Positions 35,511 through 46,028 of a DNA stretch of 64,000 nucleotides are shown here, piece after piece (within the stretch, counting starts at the first letter, position 1; each line of letters opens with the position of its first letter). The DNA lies in the NCBI RefSeq assembly GCF_030813235.1, contig NZ_JAUSUB010000012.1:62001-126000 (forward strand). Reading direction: 5' to 3'. The position numbers and the translations under genes were made by a program. This DNA is from Cytobacillus purgationiresistens (GTDB taxonomy: Bacteria > Bacillota > Bacilli > Bacillales > Cytobacillaceae). Under the pieces are notes generated by a model. It saw nothing but the letters and a program-made list of their open reading frames with translations. It ran no database searches and was not told the origin of the DNA.

Positions 35511-36116
35511 TCTGGTCAGGTGTTAGTTTGACCATCTAGTTACCCTTTTGGCTTTTTCGAGAACCGACCGGGCACTAGTTTGATCATCTAGTTACCCTTT
35601 TGGCTTTTTCGAGAACTGGCCGGGCACTAGTTTGATCATCTAGTTACCCTTCTGGCGATTTTGAGGACTGGCCGGGCACTAGTTTGACCATCTAGTTACC
35701 CTTTTGGCTTTTTTCGAGAACCTGCCGGGCACTAGTTTGATCATCTAGTTACCCTTTTGGCTTTTTTGAGGACTGGCCGGGCACTAGTTTGACCATCTAG
35801 TTACCCTTTTGGCGATTTCGAGAACCAGGCGGGCACTAGTTTGATAATCTAGTTACCCTTTTGGCGATTTCGAGAACCAGGCGGGCACTAGTTTGATCAT
35901 CTAGTTACCCTTTTGGCGATTTTGAGGACTGGCCGGGCACTAGTTTGATCATCTAGTTACCCTTTTAGCGATTTCGAGAACCAGGCGGGCACTAGTTTGA
36001 CCATCTAGTTACCCTTTTAGCGATTTCGAGAACCAGGCGGGCACTAGTTTGATCATCTAGTTACCATTTTGGCTATTTTGAGGACTGGCCGGGCACTAGT
36101 TCATCATCTTGTCATC
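35511..36116. repeat. Tandem array of eleven 52-bp units with palindromic cores
   Basis: Units start (AGTTTGA) at 35525, 35577, 35629, 35681, 35734, 35786, 35838, 35890, 35942, 35994 and 36046, with degenerate half units before the first and after 36098. Each unit has a constant part (GGGCACTAGTTTGATCATC, TAGTTACCCTTTTGGC) and a 17-18 base part in two main versions. ACTAG and CTAGT arms flank a TGATCA-like centre. Period 52 is not a multiple of 3, and TAG recurs in all frames, so it is not coding. Not a CRISPR: there are no unique spacers. Confidence 0.95.
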
Positions 36117-36244
36117 CTTACTATTTATCCTTCATCTCAATCTCGGCCTTTTCAGGCAATTGGTTGTCCAGCCCATGCATAGTTCCGCAGTCACCAGTTC
36201 AGTTCCAAAGGGCGTGGGCGAAGCGAAATTCGGTGGAAAAAACA

Positions 36245-36285
36245 ATAAAAAAACCAAGAATGTTATTTATCAACATTCTTGGTTC
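36245..36285 (-). terminator. Intrinsic terminator of fni
   Basis: Perfect 13-bp stem AACCAAGAATGTT / AACATTCTTGGTT with a 7-base loop and seven T on the minus strand. Confidence 0.9.
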
Positions 36286-36333
36286 TCATCTTTGGGCATC
36301 GAGTGGTCAAAATTAGACGTTTAGACAGCCCAC

Positions 36334-38542
<2,209 letters not shown>

Positions 38543-38769
38543 ATGTATTCCTCCTTATTCCAATGGCTGCTCCCTATTTTCTAATAAAAATACGCGTAAC
38601 ATGCAAACCTATCACATCATGAATTTCCCATTCAAAAGTTACTGCTTTAGAAAGTTTGATAAGCTGTCTTTCATCGAATAATGGAACATAGAGTATACTT
38701 CAAGTTTATATAAACCTTGAAGATTTTACTGACCATTTTTAATCTTGAAATATAAAATGCCTTTTTATA

Positions 38770-38806
38770 AACTTCTTACAAATGCCTTCTTTTGTCAAGT
38801 AAGAAG
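38770..38806 (-). terminator. Terminator-like hairpin after plsC
   Basis: Perfect 8-bp stem CTTCTTAC / GTAAGAAG with a 19-base loop directly after the plsC stop; followed by an AT-rich tail (TTTATAAAAA) on the minus strand. Confidence 0.55.
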
Positions 38807-38808
38807 CA

Positions 38809-39390
38809 TTAGCGATTTGCTTGAATTAATTTGCTTATTTCCCCCATAATTAAATCAGTTGTCTCTTCTGCTGAAGCTCTTCTTTCTCTCAATGAAGCTA
38901 TATCAATCGGTGCTCCATATACGATTTTCAGCTTCTTAAAAGCTTTATAAGGACCAATGATTGCACAAGGTACAACATATGCCTCTGATCTTAATGCGAA
39001 GAAGCCAGCTCCTGCCAATCCTTTTCCTATCTCTCCTGTTTTACTTCTTGTCCCTTCAGGAAAAAGCCCTAATACATTTCCGTCCTTGATTACCTTAAGT
39101 CCTTTTCGCAGTGCTTCTCTATCACTCATTCCTCTCTTTACAGGAAATGCATTTAAAGATGGTAAAAGCTTACCAAGAGCCGGGACGTTAAATAATTCTT
39201 CCTTCGCCATAAAATGAACAGGTCTTGGTGCCGTAATTCCAACTATAGGAGGATCCATATTTTCAATATGATTGGTGCACAGTAATACGCCACCCTCTTT
39301 AGGGAAATTCTCCACTCCAACCACTTCCATACGATAAACCGGTTTTAAAAGACCGTAAACGAGTGTTTTTGTAAAATTATATACCGTCAA
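38809..39390 (-). CDS. plsC: 1-acyl-sn-glycerol-3-phosphate acyltransferase
   Basis: Membrane-associated acyltransferase that makes phosphatidic acid. The 193-residue protein has the catalytic NHIENMD (H41xxxxD46), FPVKRG (82-87), FPEGTRS (110-116) and VPCAIIG (about 142-148) motifs. The start is TTG 39390 with AAAGGATCGG upstream; only two bases separate it from the cmk stop, so they form an operon. Confidence 0.93.
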   Translation of the reverse strand: MTVYNFTKTLVYGLLKPVYRMEVVGVENFPKEGGVLLCTNHIENMDPPIVGITAPRPVHFMAKEELFNVPALGKLLPSLNAFPVKRGMSDREALRKGLKVIKDGNVLGLFPEGTRSKTGEIGKGLAGAGFFALRSEAYVVPCAIIGPYKAFKKLKIVYGAPIDIASLRERRASAEETTDLIMGEISKLIQANR

Positions 39391-39392
39391 CT

Positions 39393-40064
39393 TTATCCGA
39401 TCCTTTCAATGGCTATTTCCATGATTTTTTCAACCACTTGATCAATTGATAAGGAAGTTGTATCAATTTCCATTGCGTCAGCTGCCTTTTTTAATGGTGC
39501 TACTTCTCTTTCCGAGTCCAATTTATCACGATTCGCAATTTCCGCCATTAATTGTTCAAGTTCGGATGGGAAGCCTTTTTTAATATTTTCAGCATGTCTG
39601 CGCGCTGCTCTTTCTTCAACAGAAGCCAATAAGAATACTTTTACTTCTGCTTCAGGGAGCACATGTGTACCAATATCTCGTCCATCCATAACGACGCCGC
39701 CCTTTTTGCCAAAGCGCTGTTGTCGTTCCACCATTTCTTCTCTTACTAATTTATGCTTAGAAACGGTCGATACGGAATTGGTTACTTCTGATGTACGAAT
39801 TTCTGTTGTTACATTTTGCCCATCCAAGTAAATTAATTGACCTTCGTCACCTGGTAATAGCTCAATTGTCGTGTTTTTCAACAAACCGATTAAATCCAGT
39901 TCATTTTCTGGATCTATTTGTTGAAGCTTTGCTTTGTATGTAAGCGCTCGGTACATTGCTCCTGTGTCAATATAGATATAAGAAAGCTTCTCAGCTATGA
40001 TCTTCGCTACTGTACTTTTCCCTGCAGCTGCAGGACCATCTATTGCAATCGAAATATTCTTCAT
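39393..40064 (-). CDS. cmk: Cytidylate kinase
   Basis: Phosphorylates CMP and dCMP, recycling CMP released from lipid and RNA turnover. The 223-residue P-loop protein has [11 protein letters not shown] (8-18), DTGAMYRA (about 33-40), [16 protein letters not shown] (about 127-142) and the R-rich lid ERAARR (about 152-157). Start ATG 40064. First gene of the cmk-plsC pair. Confidence 0.96.
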   Translation of the reverse strand: MKNISIAIDGPAAAGKSTVAKIIAEKLSYIYIDTGAMYRALTYKAKLQQIDPENELDLIGLLKNTTIELLPGDEGQLIYLDGQNVTTEIRTSEVTNSVSTVSKHKLVREEMVERQQRFGKKGGVVMDGRDIGTHVLPEAEVKVFLLASVEERAARRHAENIKKGFPSELEQLMAEIANRDKLDSEREVAPLKKAADAMEIDTTSLSIDQVVEKIMEIAIERIG

Positions 40065-40282
40065 AAACCCTCCTGTAATGCACTACAAATAATTATTATT
40101 TTTACCGTAATTATTTTACCATACAATCAAACGATCAAGTGAAAGTAATCTATTCTACCTCCTTATCTTGCACAAAAAAACATTTCTAATCATGGAAGTC
40201 TGCGGAAATGCAGTTTAAGGGGACTGATAGTCAAAGTCATTTCTAGTTGCAATACACTATCTATTCTTTTTTTAATACAAAA

Positions 40283-40532
40283 AAAATAGACCTAAGTCTA
40301 TTTCCAGATTGTCGACAAAATTTAAAATCGGCAAACTTCAATGGATTTCTAGAAGTGTCCGTTCAACTCCTGCGGGAGAAGCGAAAAAGTTGAGACCCTG
40401 CAGGTGCGTAGCGGCGAGCCTGGCGCTCGCACCACGGAAAGCAGACGGTAAACATCAAAAAATCCCACACCAACTTTTTTATAAAATTAAAATGAGTTTA
40501 CCTACAGCCTAAAATAGACCTAAGTCTATTTC
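40283..40532. mobile_element. Hairpin-bracketed repeat element, copy 1 (MITE-like, no ORF)
   Basis: A 206-bp core (40305-40510) bounded by CAGATTGTCGACAAAA and GAGTTTACCTACAGCCT, which are partial inverted repeats. The core contains ACTCCTGCGGGAGAAGCGA and CACGGAAAGCAGACGG. It is flanked on both sides by the same 22 bases (40283-40304 and 40511-40532), each a terminator hairpin AAATAGAC-CTAA-GTCTATTT. The second copy is at 51956-52231. No coding sequence inside. Confidence 0.7.
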
Positions 40533-40533
40533 T

Positions 40534-40713
40534 TCATTTCCGATTAAACGTTTCTAGAAACTCAAAGAAATTTTGATCCGTAACTCCTTCATACTGCTTA
40601 AGCTGCTTCAGCTCTGGAAAAGCATCCATCTGATGAAAAAACATTTGTGAAATAAACAGAAAGGCAAGCTGTATAATAACGATTTTCAATAATATTCTCT
40701 CCACGGTTTTCAT
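40534..40713 (-). CDS. ypfB: Small membrane-anchored protein YpfB
   Basis: A 59-residue protein: a basic start (MKTVERILLKIV), one hydrophobic helix (about 8-26), then a short soluble tail containing PELKQLKQYEGV (about 33-44). It matches the YpfB/DUF5359 family that lies between cmk and ypfA in Bacillus. Function unknown. GGGTGG precedes ATG 40713. It lies 60 bases after ypfA, and its stop directly abuts the terminator hairpin that brackets the repeat element. Confidence 0.75.
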   Translation of the reverse strand: MKTVERILLKIVIIQLAFLFISQMFFHQMDAFPELKQLKQYEGVTDQNFFEFLETFNRK

Positions 40714-40773
40714 TCTTTACCACCCATTCATTCTTCATATTACATTATGGGGCGGTCCGCGTTATTTTATTCT

Positions 40774-41439
40774 CTATACTAAATGATCCTGACGTTTTTT
40801 CATCAAGGCCAGCTGCCTATCAAAACAAAAGCGAATCAGCAATCGGCGCACATCGTCATGAAGTTTGCAAAACTTTAATGAAATTAATGAATTTAACTCG
40901 TTCAATTCATTACATCTCATTACTTCACTCATACATTGAACATAGTGGGTTTCGCCATTTTTCATTGACAATACGAACCAGGTATTAATCTTCATACCAT
41001 TAAAGAATGGCACTGGATTTTTGACTAAAATCGCTGCACCTCCAGCACTTATATCTTCTGTCACTGTAATAAAAGGATTAAACCCTCCAGATTCCGGGTG
41101 AACAGCTACATCTACAGCCACATCCACACGAACATATTCCCTTTTTTGAATCTTTATAATTGCATCTTCTCCAGGATAAGAAAGAATTATGAGAGGTATT
41201 TTCTTTTTTAGTCTTCCGTTCACTTCACAGTCAAAAAGAAACACTTCGCCTCTCTCCGTTACGATTGAACATTTCGACTGCATACCCTCTAAAAGAAAAG
41301 TCGTTTTTTGGGTCTCAATATTTATCGGATAAGTAATATAAAGTAAACCATTGCCCTTTCCAACTACTTCACATTGATATTTTTCTTTTTTATCAGTCGA
41401 ATAAGGCTCCATTACTATCATATCGCCACAATTAATCAG
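40774..41439 (-). CDS. ypfA: PilZ-domain c-di-GMP receptor YpfA
   Basis: A 221-residue protein with an N-terminal YcgR-N-like domain and a C-terminal PilZ domain. The c-di-GMP-binding residues are visible: QKREYVR (Arg100, Arg104) and DISAGG (129-134). The B. subtilis homologue restrains motility when c-di-GMP is high. No ATG fits the N-terminus. Family starts read M-I-x-G-D..., matching an in-frame CTG at 41439 that follows GGAG at 8 bases; GTG 41460 is an alternative that puts the ribosome site inside the gene. Confidence 0.85.
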   Translation of the reverse strand: MINCGDMIVMEPYSTDKKEKYQCEVVGKGNGLLYITYPINIETQKTTFLLEGMQSKCSIVTERGEVFLFDCEVNGRLKKKIPLIILSYPGEDAIIKIQKREYVRVDVAVDVAVHPESGGFNPFITVTEDISAGGAAILVKNPVPFFNGMKINTWFVLSMKNGETHYVQCMSEVMRCNELNELNSLISLKFCKLHDDVRRLLIRFCFDRQLALMKKRQDHLV

Positions 41440-41643
41440 ACAAATCACTCCAATTGCCACAAAGGATTATTGACTAATTTCATTATGACATATATAACTA
41501 AATATTCTCAATACTTTTTATTCAATAAACAAGTCTTTGTTCACTGTATATTTTATTTTATAGATCATTTTACTTATTATATCTCGATTGTTTTCTTAAC
41601 TCCATTTCGGTTTCACGTTAAAAGCAGACAAGCTCACTAAAAT

Positions 41644-41681
41644 AAAAAGGAAGCCAGAGATATACTCCGGTTTCCTTTTTA
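41644..41681 (-). terminator. Intrinsic terminator of sleB-ypeB
   Basis: AAAAAGGAA(G)CC / GG(T)TTCCTTTTT stem with a 13-base loop and a T-run on the minus strand. Confidence 0.8.
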
Positions 41682-41694
41682 CTTTAAACCCACC

Positions 41695-43044
41695 TTAAAC
41701 TACATCATCAAAAATAGGTTCTGCATTTTGTAATTTCTCTACTTTTTCCTCATAGCCGTTTTCACTATTTATAAAGATGCGATACGTATCATCACCAAGT
41801 GTTCCCATGAATTCATAGCACAACACTTCTTGGTCCAAATCATTCAAAATGACAGCTAGGCGATCTTCCATCACTTTTACTTGCGGATTGATTTTTGCAC
41901 TTGCCTCTTCCTTAGTGATGGATGGTTCTGGAATTTCTCTCTGATGATGTGACTTCAAATAATCCTCAGCCGTAAAACCTAACACTTTTCCATCATCCAA
42001 AGCTATTTTCATTTTAATAGAATCCGGGTATATTCTCATATCATCCTGCTTCGAAACGAATGTAAATACACCTACATTATCGTATTGCGCACTCTCGAAT
42101 AAATCCAAGTCTTTAAAGCCATTTTCTTTCAAAAATTCAACCGCTTTGTTGCTTGCATCATTCAAGCTAATATTTTGCTCTTTTACTTCCCGTGCCATAA
42201 TATACCAAATTGGGTAACCACCTTTTTTAGTGATATCCATATTCGCTTCAAGTTTCGTATCGGGATCCTCTAAAGAAACACTATAAAAACCGTAGTTGGA
42301 ACCATCTCCATTTTCCTCTACTCGCACTTTTGCATCTTTTTTAAGTCCTGAATATTTCTTCGCTTCTTTTACGGCTTCTTTCTTTGTAATCTCTTTGCCT
42401 TCTAAGTATTTAAAGTTTTCATCCTTTTTCTGCATATTGACAAAAGCAGGGCCCAAATCAGTTTCATCGTAGCCTTCAACAGTTTTTTCTACTGTTTTAA
42501 AACCATCAATGATGGTATTATCACCCGTTTCATTTCCAGATGCCAACGCGGTTTCTACGTCCATCCAGCGCAAATCATTTTTCAACACCATATGCTGAAC
42601 TTTTCGTAAATCATCTTGAATATCTGCAGCTTGCCCATACAAATTCTGCAGCGTTTGATATTCTTCGTCAGATAATGGATCTTTATCCAAATCCCTTACT
42701 GCCGCACGGTAGCTAAACTCCCCGATTTGCGCAAGAAATTCTTCTGTTTTATTAAATGGAAGAAGGCCTAACGGCAGCTGGCCAACATCAGAATGAGCTT
42801 CTGATGTCACTCTCCACACATCAGCTAAGGCTGGGGATAATGAACTTCTTGAATTCATTGCTAAAGTAGAACCAATCTTGTCATGCAAAACATCTACTTG
42901 ATAAGTTAGCTCGTGAAAGGCGCGCTGGTAATTATTTTCCGCATTAATAAGTATCGCATTTTTTTCCCGATGCTCTTGGTATCCCCAAAAGGCTGTACCC
43001 GCAACACCTAATGAAAGAACACCAATTAAAATCCCTTTTAGCAT
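41695..43044 (-). CDS. ypeB: Germination protein YpeB
   Basis: Spore protein needed to localise and stabilise the cortex lytic enzyme SleB. The 449-residue protein has an N-terminal membrane helix (about 5-22), a long helical domain (about 25-210) and three PepSY-like domains (about 215-440). It lies 13 bases after sleB, the usual two-gene operon. Identification is firm. Confidence 0.95.
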   Translation of the reverse strand: MLKGILIGVLSLGVAGTAFWGYQEHREKNAILINAENNYQRAFHELTYQVDVLHDKIGSTLAMNSRSSLSPALADVWRVTSEAHSDVGQLPLGLLPFNKTEEFLAQIGEFSYRAAVRDLDKDPLSDEEYQTLQNLYGQAADIQDDLRKVQHMVLKNDLRWMDVETALASGNETGDNTIIDGFKTVEKTVEGYDETDLGPAFVNMQKKDENFKYLEGKEITKKEAVKEAKKYSGLKKDAKVRVEENGDGSNYGFYSVSLEDPDTKLEANMDITKKGGYPIWYIMAREVKEQNISLNDASNKAVEFLKENGFKDLDLFESAQYDNVGVFTFVSKQDDMRIYPDSIKMKIALDDGKVLGFTAEDYLKSHHQREIPEPSITKEEASAKINPQVKVMEDRLAVILNDLDQEVLCYEFMGTLGDDTYRIFINSENGYEEKVEKLQNAEPIFDDVV

Positions 43045-43057
43045 TGATCTTCACCCC

Positions 43058-43942
43058 TTATTTACAGAATATATGCTGTCCGATTTTTTTAATTTGTGGG
43101 CGTGTCCAAATCCACGGACTAGTTGCTGTATTTGGATTAAAGTAATACAGTGCACTTCCGCTTGGATCAGTGCCATTAATTGCATCTAATACAGCTTGCC
43201 TAGCGGTTTCATTTGGTGTAAGCCAGATTTGACCATCAGCAACAGCAGTAAATGCTCTCGGTTCAAAAATGACACCCGAAACAGTGTCTGGAAAAGATGC
43301 GCTACCTACACGATTTAAGATCACCGCTGCAACGGCTACTTGACCGATATAAGGTTCGCCTCGAGCTTCTCCATATACCGCATTAGCCATAATTTGAATA
43401 TCATTTTCAGAGAATCCACTAGGCATATTTGCTGCAGATGGATTATTTTGCTGCCCCTCTCCTTTAGGTGCAGCACCTTGATTCCCCCCTTGAGGGTTAG
43501 GCTTGCTTTGGCCTCCAGTTGCACCGCCTTGACCTCCTGAAGGGCCCTTTTGCTTCTCTAAATCTGTTCCACCGTAATGGGTAAATTTATTGCCTTTATT
43601 GATTTGCTCTTTTACAAAGCTCTCATTGTAATCAGACGATTTCATTAGGATATTCTTCGTCGTCTGACCGGCTAAACCGTCAATTTCCAGACCAAATTCA
43701 TACTGGAAATTCCGCAAAGCCCAATAGGTTCCCCAGCCAAAAACGCCATCAATTTTCCCGTTGTAAAAACCGAGATACTGCAATCGAGACTGAAGCTCAA
43801 TGACATCATCCCCGACAGCTCCATGCTGAATCACCTGCTGTGAAAAAGCGCTTGCTTGATTGTTTATTCCGCTGACTGGCGCGAGGAGTGCGATGATGAA
43901 AAGTATGATTAATACCTTCATAACCATAAATGCCTTTTTCAT
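43058..43942 (-). CDS. sleB: Spore cortex-lytic enzyme SleB
   Basis: Germination-specific lytic transglycosylase that degrades muramic-lactam cortex. The 294-residue protein has a signal peptide (cleavage likely after ASA, about 33), a peptidoglycan-binding domain (about 38-102, GAVGDDVIELQSRLQYLGFY), a Gly/Gln/Asn/Pro-rich linker (about 130-172) and the SleB hydrolase domain (about 180-294) with catalytic Glu192 in YGEARGEP. The linker is unusually rich in GG/GQ. First gene of sleB-ypeB; GGAGG before ATG 43942. Confidence 0.96.
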   Translation of the reverse strand: MKKAFMVMKVLIILFIIALLAPVSGINNQASAFSQQVIQHGAVGDDVIELQSRLQYLGFYNGKIDGVFGWGTYWALRNFQYEFGLEIDGLAGQTTKNILMKSSDYNESFVKEQINKGNKFTHYGGTDLEKQKGPSGGQGGATGGQSKPNPQGGNQGAAPKGEGQQNNPSAANMPSGFSENDIQIMANAVYGEARGEPYIGQVAVAAVILNRVGSASFPDTVSGVIFEPRAFTAVADGQIWLTPNETARQAVLDAINGTDPSGSALYYFNPNTATSPWIWTRPQIKKIGQHIFCK

Positions 43943-43983
43943 GGATAGTAACCTCCAAAAGTATATCTATTTAACATTACATC

Positions 43984-44013
43984 TATTTTTTGTAGCGAAT
44001 GGTTTTTTATTCA
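43984..44013 (-). promoter_or_regulatory. Candidate sigma-G promoter of sleB-ypeB
   Basis: On the minus strand TGAATA, 17 bases, AAAAATA. The -35 is good and the -10 keeps only the TA end of the sigma-G consensus. Confidence 0.35.
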
Positions 44014-44109
44014 AAAATGCTTCATTTCATTAAACGGTTATATTTACCAAAATAAAAACCTCCACGATCGGGAGCAGCGCATAATTAAATATAGGTTGCT
44101 TATAATGCA

Positions 44110-44148
44110 AAAAAACTAGCACCCCATACAAAGAGCGACTAGTTTTTA
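44110..44148 (-). terminator. Intrinsic terminator of prsW
   Basis: AAAAACTAG / CTAGTTTTT stem that includes the prsW stop codon, with a T-run on the minus strand. Confidence 0.75.
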
Positions 44149-44853
44149 TTGATGAAATGTCTCATTTATTGATGTGATTTTTCCGTTATAGTGGGCACTT
44201 AACACTCTGGCCTGCTTCGCTTTTTTCAAACCAAGCCACCATAAAAAGATCATAAAAGGAACCATAAAGTAAAGCCAGTTTTCCATCGTGATTAAAATAT
44301 AATCATATGTTCCATGAAGGAAAAAAGGTGCAAACAGAGAAATAATAATCCACTTTTTATTTGATGTTGCAGAAAATTTACCTTTTCCAATATAATAACC
44401 CATGATGACACCAAACAAAGCATGACTAGAAACAGGCAACAGCGCTCTTCCGATCGCATGCTCAATGCCCAGGGTAAATAAATAAAAGATATTCTCAACA
44501 GTAGCAAAACCCAATGAAACCGAAGCACCATATACGATACCATCATAAGGTTCATCAAAGGTCACATGGGGATAAATCACACTAAGAAGGATAAACCATT
44601 TGAAAAATTCTTCTAGTAAGCTAGATGACAAATATGCGGAGATTAAGTTTGACTGAAGGATATTTTCAGCATCAAAAACATATTGGACAAACATAATGGG
44701 AAACACAAGAAGAGCCCCGAATATGAATGTTTTAAATACCATCGAAAAGGGCTCAGACTCATATTGATCCTTCAAATAAAAATAACTTAATAGCGCTAAT
44801 CCAGGCGCAATTCCCGCAGACAAAATTCCCAGCATGAGCTGTCCTCTTTTCAA
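44146..44853 (-). CDS. prsW: Intramembrane glutamic protease PrsW
   Basis: Site-1 protease family; in B. subtilis it cleaves the anti-sigma factor RsiW. The 235-residue protein has about seven hydrophobic helices and the family motifs [10 protein letters not shown] (Glu81-Glu82), [12 protein letters not shown] (about 112-123) and [13 protein letters not shown] (about 141-153). Its substrate here is unknown; rsiW is not in the window, and whether it touches the RsiX encoded at 62.4 kb is untested. Confidence 0.93.
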   Translation of the reverse strand: MKRGQLMLGILSAGIAPGLALLSYFYLKDQYESEPFSMVFKTFIFGALLVFPIMFVQYVFDAENILQSNLISAYLSSSLLEEFFKWFILLSVIYPHVTFDEPYDGIVYGASVSLGFATVENIFYLFTLGIEHAIGRALLPVSSHALFGVIMGYYIGKGKFSATSNKKWIIISLFAPFFLHGTYDYILITMENWLYFMVPFMIFLWWLGLKKAKQARVLSAHYNGKITSINETFHQ

Positions 44854-44979
44854 TCCTTTTCCATAATCGTATCATGATACACTAAGAAAGAAAATGGATT
44901 TTAGAAAAGTAAGTTGTGGTAAAACAGAAGTGCGTCAATTCTTAACTAATGGGATACATAACAATAGGAGGAAAATAAC

Positions 44980-45957
44980 ATGAACAAGAAAAAGATACTG
45001 CTTATACATACAGGCGGAACGATATCCATGAGCGAGGATACTGAGACAGGAGCAGTAAGGCCGAGTGAAAACAACCCATTAAATAAGCAAACGAAGGAAT
45101 TATATACGTTAGCCAATATCATAGTCGAAGAGCCATTCCATTTGCCATCTCCACATATCACACCTAAGGAAATGTACATTTTAAAGGAGCTGATCGACAA
45201 TTATGTGATGAAAGGAAACATTTCTGGCGTGGTTATTACACATGGTACAGATACGCTTGAAGAAACAGCCTATTTCCTCGATCTAACGATTAAACATACT
45301 TTGCCCATTGTCGTAACAGGCGCAATGAGGTCCAGCAACGAAATCGGATCCGATGGTTTGTATAATCTGATTTCCTCTATCCGGGTTGCCTCATGTGATG
45401 AAGCACATAGCTTGGGTGTCTTAGTAGTTCTTAACGACGAAATACACACTGCAGAAAATGTAACAAAAACGCATACAAGTAATGTATCAACTTTTCAGAG
45501 CCCTCAATACGGACCAATCGGAATCGTTACAAAAAGAGGTGTGCAATTTCACCACTTGCCAGTCATCCGACAACATCATTCCATCAGGGAGCCTGATAAA
45601 CAAGTCATGCTGTTGAAGGCACATGCAGGTATGGATTCATCTCTATTGCAAGCGATTGCCGCTTTAAATTGCGATGGAGTCGTGATTGAAGCTCTTGGTC
45701 AAGGAAATCTTCCGCCTGCAATGATCGCAGGAATTAAGGATTTACTTAAGAAGGGAATTCCAATCGTACTTGTCTCAAGATGCTTTAACGGGATCGCGCA
45801 AGATATATACGGATATGACGGCGGTGGGAAGCAATTAAAAGAAATGGGGTTATTTTTCTCCAATGGCCTGAATGGACAAAAAGCACGGATCAAATTATTA
45901 ATCGGCTTGGCGAGTAATAAAAACTGGGATGAAATAGAAGCGATGTTTCAGGTTTAA
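44980..45957 (+). CDS. ansA: L-asparaginase
   Basis: Hydrolyses asparagine to aspartate and ammonia. The 325-residue protein has the first catalytic Thr in HTGGTIS (10-16, Thr14) and the second motif THGTDTLEET (87-96, Thr90-Asp91). No signal peptide, so a cytosolic type I enzyme. AGGAGG precedes ATG 44980. It is a lone plus-strand gene between minus-strand prsW and ypdA. I do not recall ansA at this position in B. subtilis. Confidence 0.93.
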   Translation: MNKKKILLIHTGGTISMSEDTETGAVRPSENNPLNKQTKELYTLANIIVEEPFHLPSPHITPKEMYILKELIDNYVMKGNISGVVITHGTDTLEETAYFLDLTIKHTLPIVVTGAMRSSNEIGSDGLYNLISSIRVASCDEAHSLGVLVVLNDEIHTAENVTKTHTSNVSTFQSPQYGPIGIVTKRGVQFHHLPVIRQHHSIREPDKQVMLLKAHAGMDSSLLQAIAALNCDGVVIEALGQGNLPPAMIAGIKDLLKKGIPIVLVSRCFNGIAQDIYGYDGGGKQLKEMGLFFSNGLNGQKARIKLLIGLASNKNWDEIEAMFQV

Positions 45958-45978
45958 AAGCAAGTTTGAAAAAGATAA

Positions 45979-46022
45979 AAAAATTACGCCCTTCTTTGAT
46001 CAAAGTGAAGGGCGTAATTTTT
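45979..46022. terminator. Bidirectional terminator between ansA and ypdA
   Basis: AAATTACGCCCTTC / GAAGGGCGTAATTT stem, A-run before and T-run after, placed between convergent genes. Confidence 0.9.
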
Positions 46023-46028
46023 GAAAGA

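Noticed and set aside
35511-36116. CRISPR array
   Set aside because: Units are contiguous and the variable parts are only two or three near-identical versions rather than unique spacers; no cas genes nearby.
36109-36324. 71-codon plus-strand reading frame after the tandem array
   Set aside because: It starts inside the last degenerate repeat unit, has no ribosome site, and runs through the fni terminator hairpin; no family resemblance.
40309-40512. 67-codon frame within the repeat element
   Set aside because: Runs through the terminal repeat and the structured core, is not preserved in the second copy, and lacks a ribosome site.
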